Positions 33,965 through 45,070 of a DNA stretch of 64,000 nucleotides are shown here, piece after piece. The notes beneath the pieces were generated by a model that saw only the letters and a list, made by a program, of their open reading frames with translations, was not told the origin of the DNA and made no database searches. The stretch is from Dipteris shenzhenensis (taxonomy: Eukaryota > Polypodiophyta > Polypodiopsida > Gleicheniales). The stretch is taken from NCBI GenBank assembly GCA_047967505.1, contig CM106539.1; one strand, 5' to 3'. Within the stretch, counting starts at the first letter, position 1. Each line of letters opens with the position of its first letter. The position numbers and the translations under genes were made by a program.

Positions 33965-35503
33965 CTAAATACGAAGCTCCAACGGGGTAACCCTTTGGTC
34001 CCATACTTCAGTTGAACTTCCATCTGCCATTCTGACTGTATACGCATAGTCAGATGGGTTAGTCTTTAATTTCAGCCTCTTCACGAGCTTGGAGTTAATC
34101 ACATTGTGCGTTGACGCCGAGTCAAACAACACAATGACATCATGATTGACCACTTGCCCTTTCATTTTAATTAACTCCGTATCATTAAAGGCTGTATATC
34201 TTGTTGTTGCGGGCTTAGATAGGATGTTATCAGGTGCACTCGTTACTAACTTAGCAACAGACACACATAACAAACAAGGTACTGACCTCTGAGAAGTTCC
34301 CGCTAGCTGAATCTGCATCTCTTCCGCTCTAGAACTTCCCTCCATTTCCACGTCGCATTCTGAGACTACGATCTCAGCCATCCGACGATCCTTATTCCGT
34401 GGACAATCCTTCCACTGATGAGGTTGAAGGCAACCAAAACACAAGCCTTCTCTCCTTGCTTTTTCCCTTTGCTCTGGGTTTAAGGGAGACTTAGACCAAG
34501 CCCGGACTGCCATTGGCGTTACTTTCCTTTTCACTCCAATGGTGGTACTTGATTTAGGAGTTTCAGCTGGTTTCGCCTGCTTGGCTTGACCACTAGGCTG
34601 GGAACCACTCCCTTTATTAATCCACCTCTTCTTAAACCCAGATTTCTTCTTGTACCCATACTGGGTTCCGACCTGCGGAAACCCACTTGGTTTGCTGCCC
34701 TTGGCATCTTCATAGTTCAGGGCTATGGCTATTGCATCATCCAACGTGTTCGCATACTTAGCCCGAACTTCCATTTTAATCCGATCATTCAATCCAAATA
34801 TGAAATCCTTCACTTGGATTGATTGAGGCAGGGGTTCATCAACCTTCATTACGCTCTCTCGAAATTTATCAGTGTACTCTGCCAGTGACAAATTTCTCTG
34901 ACGAAGGTTTCTATATTGATCCCAAGCTCGGGATGCTTCGTCAGGAGGTAAGAAGTGTTTTCTGAATTCTCTTTTAAACCCCTCCCAGGTAGTGGATGCT
35001 ATACCATCTTTTTATTGTTTAATCCACCACCGATCCGCTGCCTCACTAAACATGTGGGTGGCCTCACGGATCTTCTTGATATCATTCCTGATTTCACACA
35101 TGGCGAACGCCTCGTCCCATTTGTGTAACCAGGTCTCAATGACATAAGAACTACGGTCATTTATCCGACTAGAATACTTTTCTGGTCTGTAATTGGCAAT
35201 ATTAGGTACTTTAGCCTTTCTAGGCTCGACCGTATGGACACTAGACTCCAGTTCCATTGGAGCAGTTCCCTTCTCATCTCGAGAAGGTCTGGCAGACATA
35301 CTGTGTATCACTCTTCTAAGTTCAGACTGCCCTGCATTGGCCTGTAACTGTTGCGCTAATAACTGCTGCAAGGCATCCTCAAGTAATGCAATCTTGCCAG
35401 ATAAGATGTGAGCTACTGGGCGCGACACCTGTTGGGTCGGCCGGACTCCTGACTCATCAGGGTCCCTCCTGGAAGCCCCTTCTTCTGCTTCCATTGAGGT
35501 CAA
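33965..35503 (-). pseudogene. Gag and protease region of gypsy element A
   Basis: The first frame (35503-35012) has an N-terminal helical region (LLEDALQQLLAQQLQA) and the gag block ETWLHKWDEAFAMCEI, and reaches ADRWWIKQ before a TAA. The second (34891-33965) continues the retrotransposon gag core (SLAEYTDKFRESVMKV, KDFIFGLNDRIK). It then has a short knuckle CFGCLQPHQWKDCP, with one residue fewer than CCHC, and a protease block VLFDSASTHNVINSKL. The DSG to DSA change in the protease and the internal stop suggest it is inactive. The segment between the two frames still aligns to gag. Confidence 0.88.
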
Positions 35504-36518
35504 TGGGTGTTTGGTCCCTTTTTTTTAAAAAAAATTAAAAAAACCCCGCTAGAACATTTACAAACTGACACAATTCAGTGTACTGGCACTCTGACACAAT
35601 TCCCTATACTAGGGAATACCTGCAATCCCAGCTTCACACTAACTAGGCATTTGACACAGACATATAACCAAATACCACTTTCCCTATACTAGGGAAATTC
35701 CTGCAGGTCAACTCAGACTGAAGCACACAGGCATAATCTGTCCGTGCTATAGTATCAAACCTTCATGTAGACTAATCACTTACGAGATTCTCTTCATGTA
35801 AGCGGAGCATCAACAAAACTAATCAGGAAAAAAAAAACACCGAGTTGACGGAAGCTCCCTGGTTGATCGCTCCTGCTTCTCGATTTGAAGAGTCTACTCT
35901 TCACGTAGTGCAGACGTCCCAAAGCCCGCAACCTCCACGTAACTCAACCCCTTACGCTCCTGCAACAGGTTGTCAGCCGTCAGCCTAACACCGTCCGTCA
36001 AGGTTGATGAGCGCAAAATCTGTCCGTCAAGCCCACGAACCATTTTACATAAGACACCACAACTCCTGCTCGCCAGTGCCAGAAGACCACCGAGCAGACA
36101 CGTCGTCGTCCATTATCCGTAATTCGTCAAGTGAGTCCGTCGCATGGAGGTCACGAGTAACCGAGTCATCCTACGCTCCTCATCTGTCTGGTTTCGTCAA
36201 CCATCCTTGCGGGAACCCTCCGCTCCAGCAACAGCTTAGAAGCCTGGATGTTAACTGCTCTGCCATATAGCTGTTTGCGTACTCCAGTTTGTAGGCCAGC
36301 GCCGATCGAACCTCATGAACAGTCCCGCACTCCTTGTACCCGACCGCTTCAGATCACGTTGCAAGAGATCACGCTCACGATGCACTTCACGTATCCCACA
36401 CTCTCTTCTTCTTAATCCCGTTTGTCCAGCCTGAAGCTCTGGTCTTTCGTCCGCTACCAACGGGCAACTATACGCTTCACGTTCCGTCACCCAGATCCTC
36501 TCTCTCACCTAGCCTTTC

Positions 36519-36530
36519 GCTCTGATACCA
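36519..36530 (-). other. Primer-binding site of element A (initiator Met tRNA)
   Basis: The minus strand reads TGGTATCAGAGC two bases after the 5' LTR end. Confidence 0.9.
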
Positions 36531-36532
36531 AA

Positions 36533-36992
36533 TGTCAAACACTTTTTTTCTAACTTCAAGCAGATCACGGGAGTAGCACCAAATTTGTTCCACCCAGCCA
36601 ATCTTGCTGAAGCGTGAGAGCTGACGGAGAAAATCAGATCAGAAACATACGTGAACAGTCCATTCTCCATCTCTCACTAACTCCAACAAGCCCCATCTCC
36701 CTAGATGGATCTAGATGCCACATGTCATCATCATAGGGCCTTCCTAATGCAACATTTCACCCCTCACTTGGGAAGCTTTAATTTCCTTTGCCCCTAGGCA
36801 CATTTCTTGCATTAGGCCCTTAGCCTTAGATCCACCTAGTCTGGTGCTATCAACCCTCACCTAGGACCTTGACATTAATTCCCTCCCGATCATTTACATG
36901 AAGCGCAAACAAATATATTACAAACATAGATCCTTTAAGGGAAATGTTGACTGATTCTTCTGAGGTCATGCTACCTCGGCTAGAGCGTAACA
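36533..36992 (-). repeat. 5' LTR of element A (460 bp)
   Basis: It is the partner of 30360-30790 and is adjacent to the primer site. The substitutions seen against its partner are all C/T or A/G transitions, which fits deamination of methylated cytosines. Confidence 0.92.
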
Positions 36993-37094
36993 CAACAGGG
37001 CTAAGTCAAAGGGGCAATGATGCCTAATGGATGTGGATTGCTCTTAATGCAAGAGGATTTGTGACTACTATGTAATCTTTTCATGCTCTTCCAA

Positions 37095-37260
37095 GTAATA
37101 AAGAAATACCGAAAGTGGCGCCAACGGTTTGGGGCCAATTTGTATCCTTGTTCTTGAGCAAGAGCCCTCTAGCTCCCAATCTGTATTTGGAATATTTGCT
37201 GAGTATTTTAATGTGAAAGCAATGGCTGTTTAGTTGTCTATTACCGCCCTCTTGTTGGCC
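37095..37260 (+). repeat. Interspersed repeat X, copy 3
   Basis: It contains aataaagaaataccgaaagt, ggcgccaacggtttgggg, gtccttgttcttgagca and ccgccctcttgttggcctt. It is the inverted partner of 28830-29000, with element A inserted between them. Confidence 0.7.
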
Positions 37261-37675
37261 TTGAGCTGCGGCTTCACTAATGATGTGCCAGACAAGTTTT
37301 CACAAAATATATTTATCCTGCTATTTGTACTTGGGGAAAGACAGATCCAGATGGTAGTGGGATTCAAGCCTGCCATGTGAGCTCCTCTGGCCGGACAAGG
37401 CGGTCACTATAAAATAATCCTTTCCATGGTCAGCTCTTGAACTTGCTAGCTATGAATGAAAGAAAGGTAGGCTGGAAGGAAAGGAAGAAGAGAAGGGCAT
37501 GATAAAAATTAGAAAGAAGGAGAGAGGGAAAAGAATGGGGCTGCTTGCGTTGGTCAAGAGGGTAAATGAAGGGGCTAGAGGCAAGCAAATGATGAAGAAA
37601 GGAACCAGGAACACAGTCCAACACAAGAGAAAAAAAGTTCCCGAGGGGCTTCTGGGGTCAGTCAAGCATGGCTGA

Positions 37676-38100
37676 TAAAGAAAGAAAGAAAGATTTATTA
37701 ATGTCTATAGAAGGCCTCACGGAACTATGAGACAAATTACACACAAAAAGAGAGTAGCTACTACATCTATAAGTATCAAAGAGTTGGGGCGTACTACTAA
37801 ATGCACTCTTGAGAGTGCATTTAGCATCTCCGAGACTGTGAACAGCCCCATGGGCGTACAGATGGGCAAGCAAAGGTCGGAGCACCTGTGGGGGACCTCA
37901 AGTCTAGCGGGGCTGCTCCAGGCCAGCCAAAGGTCTGGCGAAACAAGACATGGTGGCAGGATATCCTTAGACAGGTGGAGGAGATGAAGGGCAGCAAACA
38001 CATGAGCAACAATGGGCAGAAAAGGGGGTGTAATTTCATAGATGGAGCAGCACACAGGAAGGAAGGGTGATGCAGAGGGAGGAAGTCACAGCAGAGGAAG
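37676..38100 (-). mobile_element. Non-L1 LINE 3' part (minus), TTTC tail
   Basis: On the minus strand the end reads gtctcatagttccgtgaggc, cttctatagacattaataaa, then a TCTTTCTTTCTTT tail. It is the same signature as 41461-41537. A 112-codon frame above it (38055-37717) has no recognised motif. Its upstream limit is a guess. Confidence 0.6.
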
Positions 38101-38597
38101 GTGGTGAGGGGGGTTCAGCAGAGGAAGCTGAGGGTGGCAGCATAGCTAGCAGGCCGGGAGCTTGTGCTGTCTTTCTATTCCACCAGATAAGGTGTAACAT
38201 AGGTGTACTGTATATTGAGTGGTAGGGTTAGCTTATCCAACTATGCATGGTCAAAGTGGCTCCTTGTAGTGCTCCCTTTGACCCTACAAACTAGGGTAGG
38301 ATATTACGGCACACGCACACGTGGTACTATTGATCTAATGTTATCTACCCCTAGCTCATGACCTCTAATAGAAACCTATAACCGAGTTACCATTTTTGGT
38401 TGCACAATTGCAGCCTATCACCATGGCAAATTAAGGTGTGTTTATTGAAAAATACACACACATAAATTGGACCATAAAATCATTCGTCGAATGAAGACTT
38501 GTCTAAGGTGAGTTGGTTTAGGCTTTTTTAAGACATTATTGGCAACCTAGGCCCCTGTGGAAAAAATTACCAGCTTAGAAAAATATGATCTTTACAG

Positions 38598-38790
38598 CCT
38601 TAGTTCAAACTTCACATTAGCCGGCTCATAGCAAGTAGAATCAAACTTCACATTAGTCAAGTCATAGCAAGGGGAATCAAACTTGCCACTGTCATTTGGG
38701 TAACCCTTTTGGCCATATAGCTTGAGAATATCAGTTTCTTGCTTTGAAATGATATTTCTTTCTTGCTTTGAAATAAGTGTTATTTGTGAG
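38598..38790 (+). repeat. Short tandem repeats, 40- and 24-bp units
   Basis: About three imperfect copies of a unit with atcaaacttcacattag and catagcaag are followed by two copies of atttctt.cttgctttgaaat. All lie in the intron just before the exon at 38870. Confidence 0.7.
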
Positions 38791-38869
38791 CTTTCTCTAG
38801 CTTGATGTGGATACCTCAATGCCATTTAATTCATGTGGTATTCATATGGTAAATCTGTTGATTTTTTAG

Positions 38870-38947
38870 ATTGAACAATTTGAGGCAGTTCTCGGAAGAA
38901 TACTTGAAAGTGCACCACCGGAAATGCTCAAAAGGCAAGGTCAATTG
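38870..38947 (+). CDS. Coiled-coil protein gene, penultimate exon
   Basis: A pyrimidine-rich acceptor (ATTTTTTAG) precedes 26 codons beginning IEQFEAVLGRILESAPPEML. The favoured donor is GTAAAC after QGQL, at 38948. The alternative donor at 38940 would break the phase with the last exon. Assignment to the gene at 2590 rests on three things: the same strand, phase-0 boundaries on both sides, and similar charged helical composition. The intron before it is about 30.4 kb and holds at least five transposons. It could belong to a separate gene, but no start codon or alternative upstream exon was found. Confidence 0.6.
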
Positions 38948-38954
38948 GTAAACG

Positions 38955-39475
38955 CTCTCTCTCTCCCTCTCTCTCCCTCAAAAGATGTTAATACAACTTT
39001 CTTTCTTTCTTTCTCTCTCTCTCTCTCCTCCACTTAGCCCCCACAGCCCCTCGCTCAACCCCCCCGCTCAGCCCCTCTCAACCGTTCTCAACCCTCCCGC
39101 TCACCCTCTCGCTCAGCCCCTCGCTCAGCCCCTCCCTCAACCCTCTCGCTCAGCCCCCCCACTCACCCCCTTGCACCCCTCCTCTCACCCCTCCACTCAG
39201 CCCCCGCAGCCCCTCGCTCAACCCCCCCGCTCAGCCCCTCACTCACCCCTCCCGCTACCTCTGCTACCCCCCGCTACCCCTCTCGCTACCTCTGCTACCC
39301 CCTCCCGCTAACTCTGCTACCCCCTCCGCTACCCCTCGCTAACCCCCTCCGCTACCCCCCCCCCCCGGCTACCCCTCTCTACCCCTCCGCTCGGCGCTAA
39401 CCCCCTCGCTACCCCCCCGCTACCACCCCCCCCCCTTTTTTTTTTTTTTGGGCCAACCCCCCCCCCCCCTCCCGC
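38955..39475 (+). repeat. C-rich pyrimidine minisatellite
   Basis: A CT microsatellite passes into many copies of a 12-14 base unit (cgctcagcccctc). It then passes to a gctaccccctcc unit and ends in C and T runs around 39425-39475. The sequence is almost free of G/A runs on the + strand. Proline-rich frames here are by-products. Confidence 0.88.
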
Positions 39476-39519
39476 TCTCAGCTCCGACTTTAAAAAAAAA
39501 TAAAGAAAAAAAAAGAGAA

Positions 39520-41537
39520 GCAGCTTCGACCTCCCGAACACACCAGACACGGTACGCAAGTACCGACGTCTCGTACGTCGAAAGAAGCATGCATTTCTTT
39601 GTCGAAATGAGGAGCTGTTGCACATCTTGTACAGCAACAACTCTAAGGATTTTTGGCGGAGATTCCTTGAGCGTAGGTCCCCATCACCCCTCATCGACAC
39701 GAGAGTCTGGCACACGTGTGCACACCATCTTTATGATGTCCCACACCAGCCCACTCTAGATCTCATACACACACCTCGCCCCACCACCTGCACGTTGTTC
39801 ACTAGAGGGGGAGTCAAGGACGCGACATTGAAATTGCACAATGGCCGAGCGAAGGATCACGAGGGGCTATGCACTGAGTTTATCGCATATGGGATCGACA
39901 CGTTAGCCCTGATCCTAGCAAAGCTATTCAATGACGTTGTTTGCCTTGGCTTCCCCCACACCTAGACACTCAACACCATCATCCCCATCCACAAGGCAGG
40001 GGATCCCATGGACCCGAGTAACTATAGGACTATCATGATTGGACATGTGATGTCCAAGATCTATGCAGCTGTATTGGATGCATCGGTCAGCCTGTTCGCA
40101 GAGATGAGAGGGCTCAGAGCATAGGGTCAGCCCGGTTTCAGGCGAGACCATGGGACTATGGATCACATACTCACACTCAGGAGTGTCATTGAGGAGGCCA
40201 GATCACGGAAGGAGAGGGTATATTGTTGCTTTGTGGATTTTCGCAAAGCCTTTGACACAGTACCTCGAGCTCGTCTCATCATAGGCCTACAAACACTGGG
40301 ATTTGATCAGGAGATCATCTGGGCAGTCATGGCACTGTATGAGAGAGTCTCAGGCTGAGTTCGGACAGGCGTTGGTAGCAGAGGGAGACGAGCGATGCTG
40401 GTATGCACGGACTCATAGATGGTTTGTGAGACTAGGGTTCCACATCTATAGGATACCTCCTTTTCAGTACAGTTTAGATGCCCCTCCGGTACTCCCACAC
40501 ACCGTCCCGATCGGGCTACACACCAACCAGGTCATTCGAGAGAATCTCCTGCAGCTACACACCTTTAGGACCTGGTTGGAGCCGAGGGAGCTCCCAGTGA
40601 AGCTGAGTTTCTACAGAGATTACTATCTTCGTATTTCGGAGGAGGGATTCATCACACCACCGGGGTACACTGAGCTTCATATGCCTCACTCACTATGGAT
40701 CTCCATCGGACAGTTTTGGGTATCATCACACCGCCTCCGCATAGAGAGCGGCAGAGCATAGGGGATTCCTAGGGAGCATCGCTTATGCATATTGTGCGAC
40801 TATCAGGAGGTTGAGTCAGAGGAGCATTTTATTTTCAGGTGCCCAGTGTACTACAAGATCTGAGGTCGCTACCACTGCCTCTTCAGAGACGGCTCCGGAC
40901 TCCTTTCTAGATTCCTCGCCTACCCAGATCAGAGATGCCTCGCGGCCTTCATTCACGAGGGGATCCGACACAGAGAGTACTTACTCAGGCGACGAGGCTT
41001 GGCCACATCATCAGACACCTCTCAGAGCAGGATTACAGAGTTCTTTCCATCGAGTGACATTGATCGTCCAATCTCTAGCTGCAGACGTGATAGAGATTCC
41101 GACCCAACGACTGCAGCAGGACACACGAGACATCGAGGGGGAACACATATCACTCTGGGGGACCTCCCGTCATTATTTAGACCTAGGATACGTCCCATGG
41201 GAGTCACGGTGGCTCTGGTCTTGTGTCGAGCCTCATCCAAGAGATCGAGACGCACGGCACCCCTTGACGGGCGCCAGCGTCCCTTCACCGGCTATGACAT
41301 ACGGAGGATTCCGCTCTGCCCCAGTCCTTTTCTTTTCTTTTCATTGTTACATCTAGATGTATTTGATTATGTATGATCAGACATAGGGTTCAGCACGGGT
41401 GATGATGGTCGTTTCAGTAGCTCCACCCTTACTGTGATTTGTATCAGGTTTTCTTTCAGTCTCATAGACCCATTGGTCTTCCGAAGGCTCTAATAAAATT
41501 TCTTTCTTTCTTTCTTTCTTTCTCTCTCGCTCTCCCT
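39520..41537 (+). mobile_element. Non-L1 LINE with internal deletion and (TTTC)n tail
   Basis: Coding pieces in order are a pre-RT region (39560-39960), an RT start (PIHKAGDPMDPSNYRTIMI, about 39985), RT motifs QPGFRRDHGTMDHI and CCFVDFRKAFDTVPRARLI (about 40125-40270), and a carboxy-terminal zinc motif ILCDYQEVESEEHFIFRCPV (about 40785-40850). The 3' end is aataaaatttctttc repeated to about 41537. The catalytic Y.DD region is missing between about 40360 and 40380, where a deletion joins palm and C-terminus. At least four stops occur. The FVDFRKAFDTVP wording and C..C-H..C tail differ from plant L1. Confidence 0.82.
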
Positions 41538-41749
41538 CCCTCATAGTATTCATGCGTAGAAATGCTAAATAGTGTGAATTTTCATCCCACTCTATAAAAG
41601 GAAAGAGTCATTGCTCTATGCTTAAGATCATCATGTCTCTTAGCACAAGCTAGTAGTTCAATTTTTTGCTCATGGACTTTGAGTGCACTGGAAATGTGTA
41701 TGCACGTAGGTAAAATAATATGTCTCCCTTTCTTCCTAAGTGACATGCA

Positions 41750-41805
41750 CGCACACACATACACACACACACACAGAGTCAATGAGAGAGAGAGAGAGAG
41801 ATTAT
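41750..41805 (+). repeat. CA and GA microsatellites
   Basis: A CA run (about 41751-41775) is followed after a short gap by a GA run (about 41786-41801). Confidence 0.85.
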
Positions 41806-42211
41806 TTTGTGTGTCCATGTGTGCACATGCACTATTGTGATAGGTGAGTTGTCATGATAATGCAACACTAGCAGTTCTTTATTTCAGTTGTGTGATTTAT
41901 TCCATTGATGGTTAAGCCATGTGTGGTTGTTAGGATCTCATAAGAAGCATACAGATGTTTAGCATTTCCATCTATGCTTGAGTAAAGAGAGGGCGTGCTT
42001 CTTATGTTTGGAAATGGTATGCCGTAAATTGCCAGAAAGTACTGCTGTCCCATGTTCTAAGCACGCTCCCCCTGCCTCCCCCTCCGCCACGGCCCCCTTT
42101 CTTGAAGCACTATCTCCCCCCCATGTTCTAAGCATTGTTTCCCCCCTTGTTGAAATAGACATTGAAGTTGAAAGAAACAGTCGAGAGAAGAAACTCAAGG
42201 CATAGCTACAT

Positions 42212-42355
42212 CATGTCCAGGACTGTAATTGGAAATGCCACATGTCCAGGACTGTAATTGGAAATGCCACCTCATGCCTGTGATGGTCTTAGAAAAGAAG
42301 GGCAACCTCTTTCATACCTGTGATGGTCTCGGTAAAGAAGGGCAACCTCTTTAGT
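42212..42355 (+). repeat. Two adjacent tandem duplications (29 bp and 42 bp units)
   Basis: The unit catgtccaggactgtaattg is duplicated at 42212 and 42241. The unit cctgtgatggtct.rg.aaagaagggcaacc is then duplicated at about 42277 and 42319. Confidence 0.85.
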
Positions 42356-43400
42356 CCCTGAGAAAAATCATCCCCCTAGCCAAACCAGACCTAGAAGATC
42401 CTTGCATGCTCGACCAAATAGCATCAAATTGTGTACAATATTTGTATTGGTCAAGGTATGAGCTGGGTGGACTTGGGCCCCATTAATAGCCATTGCCCCT
42501 CTAAATCTCCAAATGTACTAAGCAATGATGTTAGCTTGCAAGTGTAATTTCCAAGGTGATCTGAAAGCTCTCCCAATGGTGAGCTCTAGAAGGTCTCCAA
42601 ATTCTAGCAACTATCTGAAATTTTCTTACTATGAACTCAAAGAAAGGAAGACCCTTTGCGATGGGGACACCCCCAGTAACCAAATCCTCCAAATACCAAA
42701 TCGGATATCCTCCATACGAGGGTCTACATACCAGCTAGGAGAAATTACTCTACTCGACAAAGCCCACTACCCTAACTGGCTCCAGATGCACATTCAAACC
42801 ACATTAGAATCAAAAGATCTGACCAATATGCCTCCATATTGTTGAGAAAAGACCCATCCACCTGACAGGTCTTTGTTGTCCCCCATCTCTATAAGGCCAC
42901 TCCAGAGGGATACCTGCATCTATTTGAGCAATCCTTCTACCATTCCCTTTGAGATGACTAGTCAACCAAGGTGTGTGTCCTCTAGGAAGGTCCTTGAAAA
43001 CCTTCCAAAGGCCCAAAGAGGAAGTAGGATCTGGACCACTGCATAGACCCTAAGACACCAAGAGGTCTATCAAGCCCATCCAAAATAAAATCTTTCCACA
43101 TAACTTGATGGTCTATCAATCTCGTCTTGCATAAAGGGAGGAACTCTGTAAGGAGTTTTCGAAGCTCTGCCAAGCCCTGACAACAGCAACCATGAGGGGT
43201 GAGGAAGGCATCCTGTTCTTTGTAAAAGAAAAGATTCAGCTAATGCTGAGCGTCCAATCACCACGTGAAGAGGAATTCCAAGACCAAATGCTTGAATAAA
43301 AGTCTTTCTAAGGCTCCTGACCTGGCAAAAGTCCCCTGACTGCAAGCTTGCAAAGCAAAGCTATGAACTAAATATCAAGATCAATAATGTTAAGACCTCC
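42350..43400 (-). mobile_element. L1-type LINE carboxy-terminal fragment 1
   Basis: On the minus strand it reads EGGLNIIDLDI (about 43370-43400), then the cysteine/tryptophan-poor C-terminal region with stops. The GGLNI.D block is the L1 post-RT region. Fragment 2 upstream on the minus strand encodes the same block again. Confidence 0.65.
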
Positions 43401-43639
43401 CTCATGGAGATCTACGGTTGGCAGAGATTGATGGAGCGATCCCTGAGTTGTGGTGGGAGGGGCTGCACAGCCCTTGGACGCCCCATTGCTGGGACGGTCA
43501 GTTCTCATGGACAGGGTGCCTCTCAAGGTCCCGTTCTTTAAAGAGCACTTGGGATTCATCTGTCGCAGGTTTTACAGGGTGGGTCCTGTGGCGGTCTCCT
43601 ATAGTGTGAGTCGAAGGACCTGGCAGCCTTGCAGCCTTG

Positions 43640-44515
43640 GATGATTTAGAGTGGCAGAGGATCAGGGTTGTTGGCTAAAGTGGCAGAGGATCAGGGTTGT
43701 TGGCCACTTGGGCAGAGAATGGCATATCAATCTGACCACGGTCCTATCTAGTCCAGAGGGTGTGGATGTGGCATCTTTGGCTGTGGGAGGGCAGGCCCCT
43801 TAGGGATGTTCAATGGGACCTAGGGGAGTGGTTCTGGCCAGTACGACAGGGGCACTCTGACAGGATAGAGGAGGTGCCCTAGCCTATGATCTATATCAAC
43901 TCAATCCAGGGGTATGGCTGCATCATTTTGCTGAACTCTCCTTGCACTTCCTCTGAGGTGACTTACTAATTAGAGTTTACGATCATCGGGAAGGTTTTTG
44001 AAATCCTTCTAAGAACCCACAGAGGAAGCAGGAACACTCTCCCATCTAGACCATGCATATAATGAGAAGTACAAGTGGTTTGCCATGCTCATCAAATATC
44101 TTATCATTCTACATGAGAGGCTTCCTATTCGAGAGGACGGGGGATTTCTCCGAAGAGTGAGATGAGCTGTAAGTAAGAATCACCTAGTGCTATCCATCCA
44201 ATCCCCACCCGTGGGGAAGGAGAACAAGATTGTATGCATTTGAATGAAAAAATATTTCCAAGGTTGCTATCCCAGCAAAAGCCCCCCGGCCACTACCTTG
44301 CATAGCAAGGCCTTACATTGTAATTCTAGATCAATGATATTGAGGCTCCCTTCCCAGGTGGGGAGGATCAAAGTTTCCATAGCCACTCTATTTTTAGTGT
44401 CTACCAAACCATCTAGCCCACTCCATAGAAAGTTCCTTATCTTTTTAATGCGTATGTATGAAAGCAAGTTCTTGCCATTCAAGCTTCCTTGATTGCTTGC
44501 ATACTTGACACACAA
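43640..44515 (-). mobile_element. L1-type LINE carboxy-terminal fragment 2
   Basis: On the minus strand it reads IKKIRNFLWSGLDG, then VAMETLILPTWEGSLNIIDLELQCKALLCKV. This matches the LINE post-RT region (FLW.G...K.AW..L..P...GGLNI.DL). A parallel order of blocks is seen in fragment 1, so the region holds two related copies in the same orientation. Confidence 0.72.
43648..43712 (+). repeat. 30-bp tandem duplication
   Basis: The unit agtggcagaggatcagggtt with gttggc is repeated directly at about 43651 and 43679. Confidence 0.8.
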
Positions 44516-44965
44516 ATGCGATGTGTTTGAGGTTTGCAGAGTACGGCCTGAAAAATCTTTTTGTTTAACTGTTTAGTCTTGGACAGTTTAAATATCGCTT
44601 GCTTCAGTGTTTTGTTCCATGGATGTGCAGTGGTACGTTCACCATGTCCAAATACAAGGAAAAACTTTCAGTAAACCTCAGATGGGCATCATTTAAGGTC
44701 ATTCGTTGGGTCAACCATACAAATGCATGCCTGGTCACTTTAAAAGGGTGAAGTAACGTATGCATGCACTTGCATATGGTCGCATGAAACAGTCCTGTTT
44801 TACTATGTTAAATGCTGTCAGGTTTTTAATTTCTGGTTGTGCTTCTATACGGAATATGAGAATCTGTTTCATCTTTGTATGTCTGTGAGTTGTGATGCTA
44901 TTTAGTTCTCTGAATCAGAGATCTTTCATAAGGACTGTAGTTTGTTTACTGCTTTGTGTGGCCAG

Positions 44966-45070
44966 ACTCCTCGTCACACTCCAAGAATGGAACATAGTGC
45001 TCCTGTGGATTGTATAAAAGAGGTTTATGCACTGCAAAAAGAGCTTCAAAGACTGGCCACCAACCGTTGA
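44966..45070 (+). CDS. Coiled-coil protein gene, terminal exon with stop
   Basis: After the acceptor TGTGGCCAG an open phase-0 stretch of 34 codons runs to TGA at 45068-45070. It begins TPRHTPRMEHSAPVDCIKEV and ends with a short amphipathic helix closing in LATNR. The preceding 6 kb intron carries LINE fragments. Joining all eight visible exons gives 827 bases, about 274 residues, as the carboxy-terminal part of the protein. No polyadenylation site could be assigned with confidence in the 45071-46000 region. The TPRHTPR stretch could be a phosphorylation site, which is inference only. Confidence 0.62.
   Translation, partial: TPRHTPRMEHSAPVDCIKEVYALQKELQRLATNR

Larger units (their letters stand above)
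30360..36992 (-). mobile_element. Ty3/gypsy retrotransposon A, nearly full length but inactive
   Basis: LTRs at 30360-30790 and 36533-36992 are flanked by the duplication caaca (30355-30359 and 36993-36997). The primer site gctctgatacca (36519-36530, Met tRNA on the minus strand) and a purine tract (complement of ttcctttcctcttc, 30791-30804) frame a minus-strand gag-protease-RT-RNase H-integrase order. Stops break gag (35009) and RT (33456) and there are frameshifts. The integrase core is inverted at 31087-31631. By eye the LTRs differ by about seven substitutions and one 29-base indel, so it is fairly young. Confidence 0.92.

Noticed and set aside
38985-39311. Proline-rich 108-codon frame
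   Set aside because: It is the translation of the C-rich minisatellite.
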